From Limnohabitans sp. WS1 (GTDB taxonomy: Bacteria; Pseudomonadota; Gammaproteobacteria; Burkholderiales; Burkholderiaceae_C): a DNA stretch of 64,000 nt. The notes below the pieces were generated by a model. The model was not told the origin of the DNA. It searched no databases and worked only from the letters and a program-made list of their open reading frames with translations. The position numbers and the translations under genes are program-made. This document shows, piece by piece, positions 29,649-38,288 of this stretch. The stretch's first letter is position 1; each line of letters opens with the position of its first letter. The stretch covers positions 186,001 to 250,000 of the forward strand of contig NZ_NERU01000001.1 of assembly GCF_003063265.1 (NCBI RefSeq), in the 5' to 3' direction.

Positions 29649-31028
29649 TCAACGGGGGGTTGAGCGGATCTGCAAAAAGGCCCACAGCGCATCCATTGAG
29701 CTGCTTTGGGGCAATGCCCAAACTTGATCCACCAAGGCTTGGGCCGTATCGGAGCACCATCCACTGGCCAACAGCAAGGTGCGGGCTTTGTCGGTGACCT
29801 GCTCCGGGCGCAAGGGGTTTTCGGGGTCGCCCAGCACGCTGCTGACTTCGCTCACCCAGATTTGACCGTCGGTCAAGCGTGCGTGCAGCTTGGCACCAAA
29901 CCTCTGCGGGTAAGCCTGGTTTTGCTCTGCGCCGCAACTCAGTTCCACATGTTCGCGCAAGCGGGTGCAGCTGGGCTCGCTCAGGGCATGGGCTTGTGTC
30001 GCTTCCAAACCAAAACCGCCATGGCACAAGGCCCATGCCACGCCATGCTGGAGGCTGAACTTGCCTTGTAAAGGCGTTTGGGGTGCAGCTTGGTCCGCAA
30101 ACGACAAGGCCACGGCATAGGTTTCGAGGTGCAAATGTTCGATGCGTTCTGGTGAAAGACCTTGTGCGTGCAGCTTCAGGGCGCATTCAATGGCCGGGTG
30201 CACATGCCGACAAGCGGGCCAGGGCTTGAAGCTGACCTCGTGCAAACGCCAAGGCGCCTTGTGTGCCCCTTGCAGCAAAGACTCGGCACGCCCGGCGTCC
30301 AATGGCCCGCCCGTGGCCTGCAGCCAACCCAAAGGGCCTTCCAAAATGGACAAAGGACCGGTCATGCCCGCCGCCGCCATGTCGGCCGCCACCAAACCGG
30401 CTTGTGCGCTGTGCCCGGTGGCCATTTGTTTGGCCAAGCCCGGCTCCAGGCGGCACTGCCAGACACCGGCCGATTGCATGCCCGCCAGGGCCAAAGCGTG
30501 TTGTGTGCGCGTGGCGTCCAGGCCCAGCAATTGAGCGCAGGCCATGGCGCTGGCAAAAACGCCAGTTGTGGCGGTGCTGTACCAGTGCGCGTAATGGCTG
30601 GGGCCACTGAGCAGGCCCAGCAAAATGCCAGCCTCATAGCCCACCACCAAGGCATCGAGCAAAGCTGGCGCACTGGCGTTTTCGCGTTGAGCCATGGCCA
30701 ACACGGCAGGCACGACCGTGTCGCCCGGGTGCACCACGGCTTCGCGGTGCACATCGTCCATTTCGTGGCAGCTGCCCAACGAACCGTTCCAGCGGGCCGC
30801 TTCGGCAGCCATCAAGCCACGGTGGCCACAAACCCATATGGGGCCGGGTGCTTGTTTCAGTGCCCAGCGCTGCAGCACTTCACCCAGTTCGGTGCTTTGC
30901 CCCAGATGCGCACAGCCCATCCAGTCGATCAGGTGCAAGGCAGCGCGTTGCCGGTCGTGTTCGCCCACGGGTTTGCGCAAGGCTTGCACCAGCCATGCGC
31001 TCCAAGACGTGGGGCTGGGGCTGCCCAT
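29649..31028 (-). CDS. MmgE/PrpD family protein
   Basis: 459 residues. The family includes 2-methylcitrate dehydratase PrpD and cis-aconitate/itaconate-type lyases, none of which need an iron-sulfur cluster. Seen: ALHLIDWMGCAHLG near the N-terminus, the HPGDTVVPAVLAMA region, YEAGILLG, and the later FKPWPACRHVHPAIECAL. Last gene of the minus-strand catabolic unit; its ATG overlaps the stop of the enoyl-CoA hydratase gene (ATGA). No prpB or prpC is present, so methylcitrate dehydration is unlikely to be its role. Confidence 0.8.
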   Translation of the reverse strand: MGSPSPTSWSAWLVQALRKPVGEHDRQRAALHLIDWMGCAHLGQSTELGEVLQRWALKQAPGPIWVCGHRGLMAAEAARWNGSLGSCHEMDDVHREAVVHPGDTVVPAVLAMAQRENASAPALLDALVVGYEAGILLGLLSGPSHYAHWYSTATTGVFASAMACAQLLGLDATRTQHALALAGMQSAGVWQCRLEPGLAKQMATGHSAQAGLVAADMAAAGMTGPLSILEGPLGWLQATGGPLDAGRAESLLQGAHKAPWRLHEVSFKPWPACRHVHPAIECALKLHAQGLSPERIEHLHLETYAVALSFADQAAPQTPLQGKFSLQHGVAWALCHGGFGLEATQAHALSEPSCTRLREHVELSCGAEQNQAYPQRFGAKLHARLTDGQIWVSEVSSVLGDPENPLRPEQVTDKARTLLLASGWCSDTAQALVDQVWALPQSSSMDALWAFLQIRSTPR

Positions 31029-31828
31029 CAGCGGCCCTTGAAAACAGGAGGTCTTTTTTCGTTGAAGGCCAGCACACCCTCGTGCCGGTCTTCGGTGTCC
31101 ACCAACTGGTTGTAGGCCTCCACCTCAAACCGATACGCCGTGCGCAGTTCCATTTGCCCACCGTAGCGGATGGACTTTTTGACTTGGCGAACGGACAAAG
31201 GGGCGTTGCGGGCCAGGGTCTGTGCCGTGCGCAGGGCTTGGTCAAGCACTTGATCGGCGGGCAGGGTCTGATTGACCAAACCCCACTCCAGTGCTTGCTC
31301 TGCAGTAAAGGCCTGCCCGGTCAACATCAATTCTTTGGCGCGGCGCTCACCGATGGCGCGGGGCAGGTTTTGTGTGCCCCCCATGCCGGGCATGATGCCC
31401 AGGGTCACCTCGGGCAAGGCAAAGCGGGCGTTGTCGCTGGCGTACATGAAGTCGCAGCACAAGGCCATTTCCAGGCCCCCGCCGTAGGCATGACCATTGA
31501 TGGCCGCTATCACCGGCAAAGGCAAATCCACCAAGGCCCAGGACATGCGCTCAAACACCTCGTGCTGCTGCGTCCATTGCGCACGCGTCATGCCTTTGCG
31601 CTCTTTCAGGTCGCCGCCCGCGCAAAAAATGCGGGACCCCGCACCGGTCAGCACAACGCAGCGCACGCCTTGCGCATCGCTGCTCAGTGCCAGCCACAGG
31701 TCCAGCAGTTCCTGGCCCATGCGGGTGTTGATGGCGTTGCCCACATCGGGGCGGTTCAGGCTCACTTGCAGCACGCCCTCTGCAGGGCGTTGCAACAACA
31801 AGGTGTCGTGGGGGGCCGAGAGGTCCAT
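31028..31828 (-). CDS. Enoyl-CoA hydratase/isomerase
   Basis: 266 residues, crotonase fold. Both catalytic glutamates are present: GHAYGGGLEMALCCDF and the PEVTLGIMPGMGGTQNLPR region; the oxyanion hole region FCAGGDLKERKGM is intact. This makes it the best candidate for true hydratase activity of the three crotonases in this window. The start was set at MDLSAPHDTLLLQRP. Within the minus-strand unit, overlapping the PrpD-family gene. Confidence 0.88.
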   Translation of the reverse strand: MDLSAPHDTLLLQRPAEGVLQVSLNRPDVGNAINTRMGQELLDLWLALSSDAQGVRCVVLTGAGSRIFCAGGDLKERKGMTRAQWTQQHEVFERMSWALVDLPLPVIAAINGHAYGGGLEMALCCDFMYASDNARFALPEVTLGIMPGMGGTQNLPRAIGERRAKELMLTGQAFTAEQALEWGLVNQTLPADQVLDQALRTAQTLARNAPLSVRQVKKSIRYGGQMELRTAYRFEVEAYNQLVDTEDRHEGVLAFNEKRPPVFKGR

Positions 31829-31863
31829 GGTTATGGGGCTTCGCTGGGGCACCGTTTGGGGGG

Positions 31864-32640
31864 TCAATTGGGCGCGTATTGCTGCCCACCATCGACATGC
31901 AGCACCGTGCCGCTGAGGTAGCCACAAACCGGTGAGGCACACAGCACCGCCAGTCGGGCGATTTCATCGGGTTCGGCCAAACGGCCAAACGGCAATTTTT
32001 GGGTCATCTCCAGCCAGCGCGAGGCGTCGCCCAGTTTGCTGGCCGCTTGTTGTTTGAGCACGCCTTCGATGCGGTCGCTGCGGGTGGGCGAAGGGTTGAT
32101 GCCGAACACCCGCACGCCCTTGCGCACGCTGCCCGCGCCAATGCCCTGGGTGAACGAGATCAAAGCGCCATTGGCCGCCGAGCCGCAAATGTATTCGTAG
32201 CGCGGTGCCGCCCCGGCCATGCCGATGATGTTGCAAATCACGCCAGAGCCGCGTGACTCCATGGCCCCCAGATACAGCCGGGTGAGGTTGATGTAGCTGA
32301 ACAGCTTGAGTTCCCACGACGCACGCCATGCGTCTTCTGCGATGTCGTGGATGCTGCCGCCCGGAATCGCGCCAGCGTTGTTGACCAGGATGTCTGCAGT
32401 TGGAAACAGTTGGAACAAAGCGCGGTCCGAGCCGGGTTGTGACAAATCAATCTCCGCGATCTCGGGTGCAGGCAAGCCCTCTTGGGCAAAGGCGGCCAAA
32501 GCGGCGTCCAGGTTGCTGCGCTGGCGAGACACCAACACCGGCTTGGCACCTTCGCGGGCAAAGTTCAGCGCAATGGCCAGACCGATGCCTTTGGAGCCAC
32601 CTGTGACGATGACTTGTTTTTGATCGAGTTCGAGGTTCAT
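31864..32640 (-). CDS. SDR-family oxidoreductase, atypical active site
   Basis: 258 residues. Rossmann fold with VTGGSKGIGLAIALNF and the NNAGA motif. The catalytic YxxxK of classical short-chain dehydrogenases is not found: the corresponding stretch reads YEYICGSAANGALISF, so lysine is replaced by serine (YICGS), and the usual serine before it sits in NIIGMAGA. I recall SDRs from similar clusters with a YIxGS motif, so this may be a divergent subfamily and not a dead gene. 35 bp from the hydratase gene. Confidence 0.8.
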   Translation of the reverse strand: MNLELDQKQVIVTGGSKGIGLAIALNFAREGAKPVLVSRQRSNLDAALAAFAQEGLPAPEIAEIDLSQPGSDRALFQLFPTADILVNNAGAIPGGSIHDIAEDAWRASWELKLFSYINLTRLYLGAMESRGSGVICNIIGMAGAAPRYEYICGSAANGALISFTQGIGAGSVRKGVRVFGINPSPTRSDRIEGVLKQQAASKLGDASRWLEMTQKLPFGRLAEPDEIARLAVLCASPVCGYLSGTVLHVDGGQQYAPN

Positions 32641-32723
32641 GCAAAAGGCCTGCAAAGGGGGCAAGTCAATGGGCTTGCCCGGGTTTCAAAATCAAGACAG
32701 CGCCAGAGGGTTGCGCATCCCCA

Positions 32724-33608
32724 TCAGGCGTTGGGCGCAGGCACCTGGGCGGTGTACCAGTCGGCAATCTGACCGCCGGTCTTGAAGCACACCTGGGGTG
32801 ACTTCATCAGCAAGTCCAGCATGCGCTCAAAACTGGCAAAGCGGTGAGGCACGCCAATCAGGTGCGGGTGCAGGCCGATGGCCAACACGCGGGGGTGCGA
32901 GGTCGCTTCGCGCTCAAACAATGCCAGCGTGCGTGCCAGGCGCTCGTACATTTCATCGCTGGTGTGTTTCTCGATGGCGTACACGATCGAGTCGTTGATT
33001 TCCAGGTTGTAGGGCATGGCCAGCAAGGGGCCGTTGCGTGTTTGCATCCAACTGGGCACATCGTCGACCACCCAGTCAAACACATAGTCCACGCCCTGTT
33101 TTTTCAGCAACTCGGGGGTGTCGTGTGTTTCGCGCAGACCGGGGCTGAGCCAGCCTCTGGGGCGCTGGCCCGTGAAGCGCTCGATCATGTCCAGGCTCAT
33201 CGCGATCAACGATTCTTCGGACTCGCCTTGGTTGTGGTTCAGGCTTTTCTGGTGTACCCCGTGGCCAATGAACTCCCAACCAGCGTCGTGCATGGCTTGC
33301 GCTGCATGAGGGTAAGCGTTGATGACCCCGGCGTTGAAGCTGGTGGAGGCGGGCAAGCCCCGCTCTTGGATGGCCCGCAGCAAACGCGGCAGACCCGCCC
33401 GCATGCCGTAGTCGGCCCAGCTGAAGTTGGGCACATCGGGCACTGTTTCTTTGCCGTGCGGCGGAGTGATGATGGTGCGCGGCATGCTCGACTCGAACTG
33501 CCAATGCTCCACGTTCACCACCAAGTGCACCATGATGGCTCCCTCAGGCGCGGCCTTGAGGGCCGGACCATCGTTGGAGAAGCGGTAGGGAATGCGGGGG
33601 TTGGCCAT
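32724..33608 (-). CDS. Polysaccharide deacetylase-fold hydrolase (PuuE-like)
   Basis: 294 residues. NodB-type fold closer to allantoinase PuuE than to chitin deacetylases: WEFIGHGVHQKSLNH, RGWLSPGLRETHDTPELL, DWVVDDVPSW and GLHPHLIGVPHRF. PuuE-like enzymes open cyclic amides or cut C-N bonds in small molecules. The start at MANPRIPYRF lies 1 bp from the stop of the ABC ATPase gene. Its position with an importer of the nitrate/taurine/pyrimidine-precursor type suggests it processes the imported compound (inference). Confidence 0.8.
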   Translation of the reverse strand: MANPRIPYRFSNDGPALKAAPEGAIMVHLVVNVEHWQFESSMPRTIITPPHGKETVPDVPNFSWADYGMRAGLPRLLRAIQERGLPASTSFNAGVINAYPHAAQAMHDAGWEFIGHGVHQKSLNHNQGESEESLIAMSLDMIERFTGQRPRGWLSPGLRETHDTPELLKKQGVDYVFDWVVDDVPSWMQTRNGPLLAMPYNLEINDSIVYAIEKHTSDEMYERLARTLALFEREATSHPRVLAIGLHPHLIGVPHRFASFERMLDLLMKSPQVCFKTGGQIADWYTAQVPAPNA

Positions 33609-33609
33609 G

Positions 33610-34359
33610 TCAGTGTCGAATGAGGTTGAGGATGTCGAGTTTGAGTGCGGCAAAGGTCTCGCTGGCCGTGTCGGCCACAGTGCGTGGACGCGCCAGCGGC
33701 ACGGTGATTTTGGTCTGGATGCGGCCCGGGCGGGCTGACATCACGTAAATCGTGCTGGCCAAAAAGATCGCCTCGTCGATGTCGTGTGTGACAAAGATGA
33801 TGGTGGGCTTGAGCTTTTGCCACACCGTGAGCAGCAACTCTTGCATGGTCAAACGGGTTTGTGCATCCAGCGCGCCAAAGGGCTCGTCCATGAGCAACAC
33901 GCGTGAGCCCAGCGTCAGGATGCGGGCAATGCCCACACGCTGGCGCATGCCACCCGACAACTGCACGGGCAGATGGTTTTTGAAATCACTCAGGCCCACG
34001 ATCTTGATCATTTCATGGGCGCGGTCTTCGTATTCGCTGCGAGCCATGCCCTGCACCTTGGGGCCGAAGATCACGTTTTCCCAAACGGTCAGCCACGGGA
34101 ACAAAGCGGCTTCCTGAAAGACCACGCCTCGGTCCGGGCCGGGTGCACGCACGCCTTGGCCGTCGACCAAGAGCTGGCCCTGGCTGGGTTGTTCGAATCC
34201 GGCGATCAGATTGAGCAAAGTGGATTTGCCGCAGCCCGAAGGCCCGAGCAGTGCCACCAGCTCACCGGGAGCCACTTGCAAATTGATGTCTTCCAGCGCC
34301 TTGACGGGTGTGGCACCCGGGTAGGTCTTGTAGAGCTTGTCGATGGAAATGTGGGACAT
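33610..34359 (-). CDS. ABC transporter ATP-binding protein (SsuB/TauB type)
   Basis: 249 residues. Walker A GPSGCGKSTLLNLIAG, signature LSGGMRQRVGIARI, Walker B VLLMDEPFGALDAQ and the switch histidine in FVTHDIDEA. Belongs to the NitT/TauT group of importers for nitrate, sulfonates, taurine, thiamine precursors or aromatic acids. Encoded between the permease and the deacetylase. Confidence 0.93.
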   Translation of the reverse strand: MSHISIDKLYKTYPGATPVKALEDINLQVAPGELVALLGPSGCGKSTLLNLIAGFEQPSQGQLLVDGQGVRAPGPDRGVVFQEAALFPWLTVWENVIFGPKVQGMARSEYEDRAHEMIKIVGLSDFKNHLPVQLSGGMRQRVGIARILTLGSRVLLMDEPFGALDAQTRLTMQELLLTVWQKLKPTIIFVTHDIDEAIFLASTIYVMSARPGRIQTKITVPLARPRTVADTASETFAALKLDILNLIRH

Positions 34360-34366
34360 AGTTGTT

Positions 34367-35173
34367 TCAATGGCTTTGCAGCATGCGCCAGACCAAAACC
34401 TTGCTTTCGATGAAAACGATCAGGCGATCACTTAAAAACCCCATGATGCCAATCGACACCATGTCGGCCAGCACGATGTCCATGCGCCCCACGTAATAGG
34501 CGTCCCACAGCACATAGCCGAGCCCCGACTTGACGGCCACCATCTCGGACACGATCACCGCCGTCCACGAAATGCCCAGGCCAATGCGCAAGCCGGTGAA
34601 GATGGAGGGCATGGCCGCTGGCAGCACCACCCGATACAGGAGTTGCTTGCGGCTCGCGCCCATCATGAGTGCAGCCCGCACCAGGTTGCGCTCGACATCG
34701 CGTGCGCCTTGGGTGGTGTTGACCACAATCGCGTAAAAGCCACCCAGAAAAATCAGAAAGATGGCCCCCATGTCGCGGATGCCGAACAGGGCAATCGAAA
34801 ACGGCAACCAAGCGGTGATCGGGATCGGGCGCAGGCTCTGGATGAGTGGGTCAAACAGTTGTTGAACCGTGCGGCTCCAGCCAATCAGCAAGCCCAAGGG
34901 CACGCCAATCAGGGCTGCCAGAACAAAACCCTGCGCCACACGCATGGATGAGTACTGGACGTTGGCCACCCACGAACCCAGGTAAGGGTTCAGGCCCATG
35001 CCCGGCGAGCCAAAAATCCAGCCGTGCCAGCCATCCAGAACCTGCATGGGCGTGGGCAAAATGCCGGCCATGTCGGGCCGGCTACCGGCCACCTGCCAGA
35101 CCAGCAGAACCGCGGCGGGCACCAACACGCCAAGCAGCGTCCGCCGAAGGGTTTCGAAAGAAGCGTTTGCCAT
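34367..35173 (-). CDS. ABC transporter permease (SsuC/TauC type)
   Basis: 268 residues, about six transmembrane helices, and the permease loop GASRKQLLYRVVLPAAMPSIFTGL that contacts the ATPase. NitT/TauT family. 7 bp from the ATPase gene and 15 bp from the binding-protein gene, so clearly one operon. Confidence 0.92.
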   Translation of the reverse strand: MANASFETLRRTLLGVLVPAAVLLVWQVAGSRPDMAGILPTPMQVLDGWHGWIFGSPGMGLNPYLGSWVANVQYSSMRVAQGFVLAALIGVPLGLLIGWSRTVQQLFDPLIQSLRPIPITAWLPFSIALFGIRDMGAIFLIFLGGFYAIVVNTTQGARDVERNLVRAALMMGASRKQLLYRVVLPAAMPSIFTGLRIGLGISWTAVIVSEMVAVKSGLGYVLWDAYYVGRMDIVLADMVSIGIMGFLSDRLIVFIESKVLVWRMLQSH

Positions 35174-35188
35174 GGAGGTGCTGCCTGC

Positions 35189-36166
35189 TTACTTCTTGAG
35201 TTCAACAACCATCGAGTCGTCGTACAGTGCGGCGGCTTCCTTGGTCACGTCTTTTTGCACAATGCCTTGCTTGAAGGCGGCTTCAGCCAAGCGAGAGACT
35301 TGGTCTTTGTTCAGCACGCCACCGAGCTGGATGATCTTGGCCGACTCTTTGGTCACGTTCAGGGGCAGGCCGGTGTACTTGGAATAGGCATCGGCAAACA
35401 CATCCTTGTTTTTGCTCAGGGTTTCTTCGGCCTTGAGGTAAGCCCACAGGAAGCGGCGCACCAGCTCTTTCTTTTGCGTCATGGCTTCGCCCGAGGCGGC
35501 CAGCATGCCCAACTCGGCACCCACCGCACGCGATTGGCTGTACTCCAGCTTTTGCGAAAAGTAAGCATCGCCTTCGGCCACAGCCTGCGACTCAAAGGGC
35601 TCCCACAGCACCATGGCGTCGATGTCGCCGCGCTTCATGGCCTGCACAAAGGCTGTGCCGCCACCTTGCACGTTCACAGGCGTGAACGAGTTGTAAGGGA
35701 TGTTCTTCTCGATCAAGGTCATGGCCCACTGGAACCAGACGGCCGAGCCGGGGGCAATGGCAATTTTCTTGCCCTTGATGTCGCCCCAGTCGTCGATCTT
35801 GGCACCTTTGCGCACCACCAGGTACTTGGGCGAGCTGCCCACACCGGTCAGACCGATCAGGTTTTTGCTGCCTTGACCGGCCACGATGGCCAGGTCACCC
35901 GCACCCACGGCCGACACGTCGACCGAGTTGGACAACAAGGCGGTGCGGGCATCGGCGTAACGCACGAACTCGGCACGCTTGACCTCGATGTTCATTTTCT
36001 TGAGCTCTTCTTCGACCAAGAGCATGGGCGAGAGGTGGCCCACTTTGACGTAGCCGACCGTGAGGGTGGCTTTGTCTTTGAGAGGCGCTGGCGCTGGGCC
36101 CAAGGCCAAGGCCATGCCGGTCGAGACCGACAGCGCAAAGCCAACGAGGGAAGTCAAAAGTTTCAT
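35189..36166 (-). CDS. ABC transporter substrate-binding protein (NitT/TauT type)
   Basis: 325 residues with an N-terminal signal peptide (MKLLTSLVGFALSVSTGMALA) and probable cleavage before LGPAP. NMT1/SsuA-like periplasmic fold: TLTVGYVKVGHLSPML, and VVRKGAKIDDWGDIKGKKIA. The ATG at 36166 has AGGAG 6-7 bases upstream and was chosen over an upstream open frame. Ligand unknown; neighbouring CoA genes suggest an organic acid or amide. Confidence 0.9.
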   Translation of the reverse strand: MKLLTSLVGFALSVSTGMALALGPAPAPLKDKATLTVGYVKVGHLSPMLLVEEELKKMNIEVKRAEFVRYADARTALLSNSVDVSAVGAGDLAIVAGQGSKNLIGLTGVGSSPKYLVVRKGAKIDDWGDIKGKKIAIAPGSAVWFQWAMTLIEKNIPYNSFTPVNVQGGGTAFVQAMKRGDIDAMVLWEPFESQAVAEGDAYFSQKLEYSQSRAVGAELGMLAASGEAMTQKKELVRRFLWAYLKAEETLSKNKDVFADAYSKYTGLPLNVTKESAKIIQLGGVLNKDQVSRLAEAAFKQGIVQKDVTKEAAALYDDSMVVELKK

Positions 36167-36201
36167 CTGAATGCTCCTGGTGAGGTGGAAAGAAATGGGG
36201 C

Positions 36202-36978
36202 TCATTGGCCGGTGAACTGAGGGGACCGCTTTTGTGCGAAAGCCAGTCGGCCTTCCACATAGTCCTTGCTTTTGAAGCAGTCGTCGATGGCGGTTTCCAC
36301 TGACGTCATGTCTTCTTCATCTTCTGCCAGTGCGACCAAAGTTTTCTTGGCGGCCTGAATGGTCAAGGGCGCATTGGCGGCGATCTCATGGGCCAAGGCG
36401 GTGCAGTGCGCAAACACATCGTCAACCACAGCAAGGACCATGCCCATGGCCTGTGCGCTGGCGGCGTCGTACACCCGGGCGGTGTAGAAAGCTTCGGCCG
36501 TGGCCTGTGGCCCCAGGTTGTTCAGGATGCTTTTCATGTTCTCGCTGTCATAGCCCAAGCCCATGCGGGCCGCAGGCATGCGAAAACGCGAATGGGGTGC
36601 GGCATAACGCAGGTCGCAGCTCAAGGCCAGGCCCAGTCCGCCGCCATAACAAATGCCGCTGATGGCGGCGATCACCGGCACGCGGCAGCAAAAAATCGCC
36701 TTTTGCGTGCGCATCACCATGTTGTTGTAATGCGCGACCGATGCTGCTGAGTTGCGCTGGGTCTCGAACTCGCTGATGTTGGCGCCCGAAACAAACGATT
36801 TTTCGCCGGCACCGCGCAACACACACACCCGCACCTCGGTGCGGCGGTCAATCTCTTCAAAGGCGGCCAGCAAGTCTGTCCACATGGACAGGCTCATGGC
36901 ATTGAGTTTGGCCACGTCATCGATCGTGACCAGCGCCACATGGCCTTGCACGTTCAGATCGATGCGGCCCTGGCTCAT
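36202..36978 (-). CDS. Crotonase-fold protein lacking both hydratase glutamates
   Basis: 258 residues. Crotonase fold with the CoA-binding and oxyanion regions (FVSGANISEF, ICYGGGLGLALSCDLRYA). The first catalytic glutamate is Gly (GGGLGLAL), and the second region reads FRMPAARMGLGYD instead of PE. It is therefore not a classical hydratase; other crotonase reactions (isomerase, hydrolase, decarboxylase) are possible. Overlaps the CoA-transferase gene by ATGA, so the two probably act in sequence. Confidence 0.82.
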   Translation of the reverse strand: MSQGRIDLNVQGHVALVTIDDVAKLNAMSLSMWTDLLAAFEEIDRRTEVRVCVLRGAGEKSFVSGANISEFETQRNSAASVAHYNNMVMRTQKAIFCCRVPVIAAISGICYGGGLGLALSCDLRYAAPHSRFRMPAARMGLGYDSENMKSILNNLGPQATAEAFYTARVYDAASAQAMGMVLAVVDDVFAHCTALAHEIAANAPLTIQAAKKTLVALAEDEEDMTSVETAIDDCFKSKDYVEGRLAFAQKRSPQFTGQ

Positions 36979-38171
36979 ACCACCCCCCGGCCATGAAAGC
37001 CTTCAATGTCCGTGGCCGAAAAACCCAGATCGGCCAGCACCTCGTCGGTGTGTTCGCCCCAACCCGGTGCCGGGGCCACCACCTTGGAGGGCGTGCGGCT
37101 GAGTACCACCGGCTGGGTGATGAAATGCATGTCCTTGCCAAACTGTGTGGGCAGTGTGGCGGTCACCTGCAAGTGCTTGACCTGCTCGTCCTCAAACACC
37201 TGGGGCACGGTGTAAACCGGGCCTGCCGGCACACCCGCTTGGTTGAGCAGCCAGACCCACTGGTGCACGGTTTTCTTGGGAAACTCTTCGGCAATCAGCC
37301 GGTTCAGGCGCTCTCTGTTTTTGACACGCAGCGGCTCGGTCACAAACTCCGGGTCCTGGAACCACTCGGGTTTTTGCACCACTTCGCAAAAGCGCTTCCA
37401 GTTGCCTTCGCCCGATGCGCCCAGGTTGAAGCAGCCATCGCTGGCCTCAAACAAGCCCATGGGTGAGCTGGTGGGGTGGTTGTTGCCCACCTGCACCGGC
37501 ACGTCGTTGTCGTTCAGGTAGCGGGCCATCTGGAAATCCATCATGGCAATTTGCGAATGCAGCAAAGAGCTTTGCACCCACTGGCCTTGGCCCGATGTCT
37601 CGCGCTCGATCAGCGCCACCAGGATACCGATGGCGCAGTACAGCCCGGCGCTCAGGTCGGCCACCGCCAGGCCCGAACGGATCGGTCCATGCTCGGGCTC
37701 GCCCGTCACGCTCATCAGCCCGCCCATGCCCTGAATGATCTGGTCAAACCCGGGTCGCCACGCGTAAGGACCGTCTTGCCCAAAACCAGAAATGCTGGCC
37801 AGGATGATGCGCGGGTTGATGGCCTTGAGCGACGCGTAATCCAGGCCCAGGCGGTCCTTCACGTCGGGTCGCCAGTTCTCCACCACCACATCGGCCTGCG
37901 CAATCATCCGCTTGAGGATGTCCATCGCCCCCTCTTTCTTGAGGTTCAGCGTCATCGAGCGCTTGTTGCGGTTGATGTTTTGAAAGTCACCCCCCTTGCG
38001 GTTGGCGGCAAACATGGCCTCGTTCGGGTCCACGCCCTCGGGGGGCTCCACACGCACCACGTCTGCACCAAAGTCGGTCAATATGCGCACGCAATTGGGG
38101 CCGGCACGGACACGGGACAGGTCGATGACCTTGAAACGGGATAGCGCGAGAGAGGCTTGAATTTTGGGCAT
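36975..38171 (-). CDS. CaiB/BaiF-family (class III) CoA-transferase
   Basis: 398 residues. Class III CoA-transferase, related to formyl-CoA:oxalate transferase. Conserved: KVIDLSRVRAGPNCVRILTDFGADVVRVEPP, NRNKRSMTLNLK, RPDVKDRLGLDY, and the catalytic Asp region in WRPGFDQIIQGMGGLMSVTG. First gene of the nine-gene minus-strand unit, divergent from gntR. The start at MPKIQASLALSRF is preferred to an ATG 13 codons upstream. It would activate the imported acid to a CoA thioester. Confidence 0.88.
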   Translation of the reverse strand: MPKIQASLALSRFKVIDLSRVRAGPNCVRILTDFGADVVRVEPPEGVDPNEAMFAANRKGGDFQNINRNKRSMTLNLKKEGAMDILKRMIAQADVVVENWRPDVKDRLGLDYASLKAINPRIILASISGFGQDGPYAWRPGFDQIIQGMGGLMSVTGEPEHGPIRSGLAVADLSAGLYCAIGILVALIERETSGQGQWVQSSLLHSQIAMMDFQMARYLNDNDVPVQVGNNHPTSSPMGLFEASDGCFNLGASGEGNWKRFCEVVQKPEWFQDPEFVTEPLRVKNRERLNRLIAEEFPKKTVHQWVWLLNQAGVPAGPVYTVPQVFEDEQVKHLQVTATLPTQFGKDMHFITQPVVLSRTPSKVVAPAPGWGEHTDEVLADLGFSATDIEGFHGRGVV

Positions 38172-38212
38172 AAGGGGTGTGTTGGAAGACTTTAAAAACA
38201 AAGTCACCATCC

Positions 38213-38242
38213 ATAAATATATTTATAGTCGATATCTGTATC
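38213..38242. promoter_or_regulatory. Palindromes in the divergent promoter region
   Basis: A perfect 14-bp palindrome ATAAATATATTTAT at 38213-38226 is followed by GATA-TCTG-TATC at 38231-38242. Both lie between the divergent CoA-transferase and gntR start codons and are the best candidates for GntR operators and promoter elements of the catabolic unit. Confidence 0.5.
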
Positions 38243-38288
38243 TAAAGCAATATGACAAAATATACGTGTTTGCCCTTAGAAGAGCCCC

